Below, one piece after another: positions 13,382 to 14,170 of a stretch of DNA of 14,170 nucleotides. This DNA comes from JBAZDV01 sp041669745 (GTDB taxonomy: Archaea > Thermoplasmatota > Thermoplasmata > Methanomassiliicoccales > Methanomethylophilaceae), in contig JBAYAO010000030.1 of assembly GCA_041669745.1 (NCBI GenBank), forward strand, positions 1 to 14,170, written 5' to 3'. The notes beneath the pieces were generated by a model. The model searched no databases and was not told the origin of the DNA. It saw only the letters and a list, made by a program, of their open reading frames with translations. Position 1 is the stretch's first letter. Each line of letters starts with the position of its first letter. The position numbers and the translations under genes were made by a program.

Positions 13382-14170
13382 GACACCGCTTCTTGAGTTG
13401 AGGAATCTGAACAAATACTATGACGATGACGGATTCCATGCGGTCAAGGACGTATCCTTCTCGATAGAACCAGGTATGCTGGTCGGTCTGATAGGACCCA
13501 ACGGCTGTGGGAAGAGCACGATGATGAAATGCATCAACAAGCTACACAGCACATCGTCGGGCGACATACTGATAGACGGGGAATCCGTGCTGGACAAGAC
13601 GCCTGCGGATATAGCGAAGAAGATATCCAATGTTCCTGCGGAGATGAGGGTCAGTTTCGGACTCACCGTCTTCGAAACGGTGATGTTGGGAAGATATCCG
13701 CATCTGAGGAATCTCTGGTGGGAGACCGAGAATGACGAGTCGCTGGTATTAGAGGTTCTCAAGATGTTCGGGGTTCTGCATCTCAAGGACAAAAGTCTCA
13801 ACATGCTGTCATCCGGCGAGAGACAGCGCGTTCTGATAGCGAAGGCATACGTTCAGGAACCGAGGCTGATGCTCGTCGATGAACCCACGTCGCATCTGGA
13901 CATGAAGTACAAGTTGGATGTCATGGAATATCTGAATGCCATGGTGAAGAAGGACATGACGATCCTGGTCGCCGAGCACGACATATCCCTGATGGCGAGA
14001 TACTGTGATCTTTGCATAATAATGAAGGAGGGGAAGATAGTGGCGATCGGTAAGCCGAAAGAGGTGATAACCTCCAAACTCATCGAAGAGGTATACGACG
14101 TATCGGCATCGGTCGGATTCGACCACGAGGGTGAACTCTTCGTTTTGCCGAAAAGATACAGGACGGAAGG
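13374..14170 (+). CDS. FecE/BtuD-type ABC importer ATPase (cut by window end)
   Basis: The reading frame is open from the ATG at 13374 to the window edge, giving 265 residues, close to the family's full length. GGGAGG at 13361-13366 is its ribosome binding site and the ATG lies inside the end of the permease gene (ATGGATAA). It shows Walker A GPNGCGKS (41-48), FGLTVFETVMLGRYPH (95-110) typical of FecE/BtuD, signature LSSGERQR (145-152), Walker B LMLVDE (165-170), D-loop SHLD (173-176) and the H-loop histidine 202. Two positions are unusual: Ala89 stands where the Q-loop glutamine is expected (NVPAE for the usual VPQ), and the signature has Ser in place of the first Gly of LSGGE. It energises the fused permease on the cytosolic side. 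Confidence 0.9.
   Translation, partial: MDKTPLLELRNLNKYYDDDGFHAVKDVSFSIEPGMLVGLIGPNGCGKSTMMKCINKLHSTSSGDILIDGESVLDKTPADIAKKISNVPAEMRVSFGLTVFETVMLGRYPHLRNLWWETENDESLVLEVLKMFGVLHLKDKSLNMLSSGERQRVLIAKAYVQEPRLMLVDEPTSHLDMKYKLDVMEYLNAMVKKDMTILVAEHDISLMARYCDLCIIMKEGKIVAIGKPKEVITSKLIEEVYDVSASVGFDHEGELFVLPKRYRTE

Noticed and set aside
1..14170. CRISPR arrays, insertion sequences or integrase sites
   Set aside because: No regularly spaced repeats, transposase-like proteins or terminal repeats were seen in the window.

Overview
The window reads as a compact archaeal chromosome, most likely from the Thermoplasmata and plausibly the Methanomassiliicoccales. This rests on diphthine synthase, an archaeal Trm5 tRNA methyltransferase, a fused ADP-forming acetyl-CoA synthetase, TATA boxes about 25-30 bases before several start codons (leaderless transcripts), and heavy AGG/ATA codon use. 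The lineage is an inference; no rRNA or tRNA gene is visible.

Layout. Bases 1-305 carry no convincing gene but are rich in stem-loops. Then follow a two-gene plus-strand unit (fused ADP-forming acyl-CoA synthetase; P-loop/DRTGG protein), dphB (minus), trm5 (plus) and a dCTP deaminase-family gene (minus). Both convergent gene pairs meet with no spacer, sharing the palindrome TGATCA as stop codons. A minus-strand three-gene ABC-2 exporter operon covers 5805-8361. Divergent from it, a plus-strand importer operon runs from 8534 past the right edge of the window.

The importer operon is the unusual part. It encodes a small membrane-anchored extracellular protein, a BtuF/FepB-type substrate-binding protein, a 975-residue permease and its ATPase. 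The permease is one polypeptide: signal peptide, DUF4430-like domain, PQQ-type beta-propeller, extra membrane helix, then a complete FecCD/BtuC permease. The same approximately 110-residue DUF4430-like (transcobalamin C-terminal-like) domain appears to occur in all three extracytoplasmic proteins. Its promoter is bracketed by two near-identical 17-base palindromes, which look like operators for a metal- or cofactor-responsive regulator. Likely cargo is a corrinoid or an iron chelate; the sequence alone does not decide.

A second notable point lies in the exporter operon. The ATPase gene ends in TAG, and the next codon is the in-frame ATG of the first permease. In a pyrrolysine-using host, amber read-through would make an ATPase-permease fusion.
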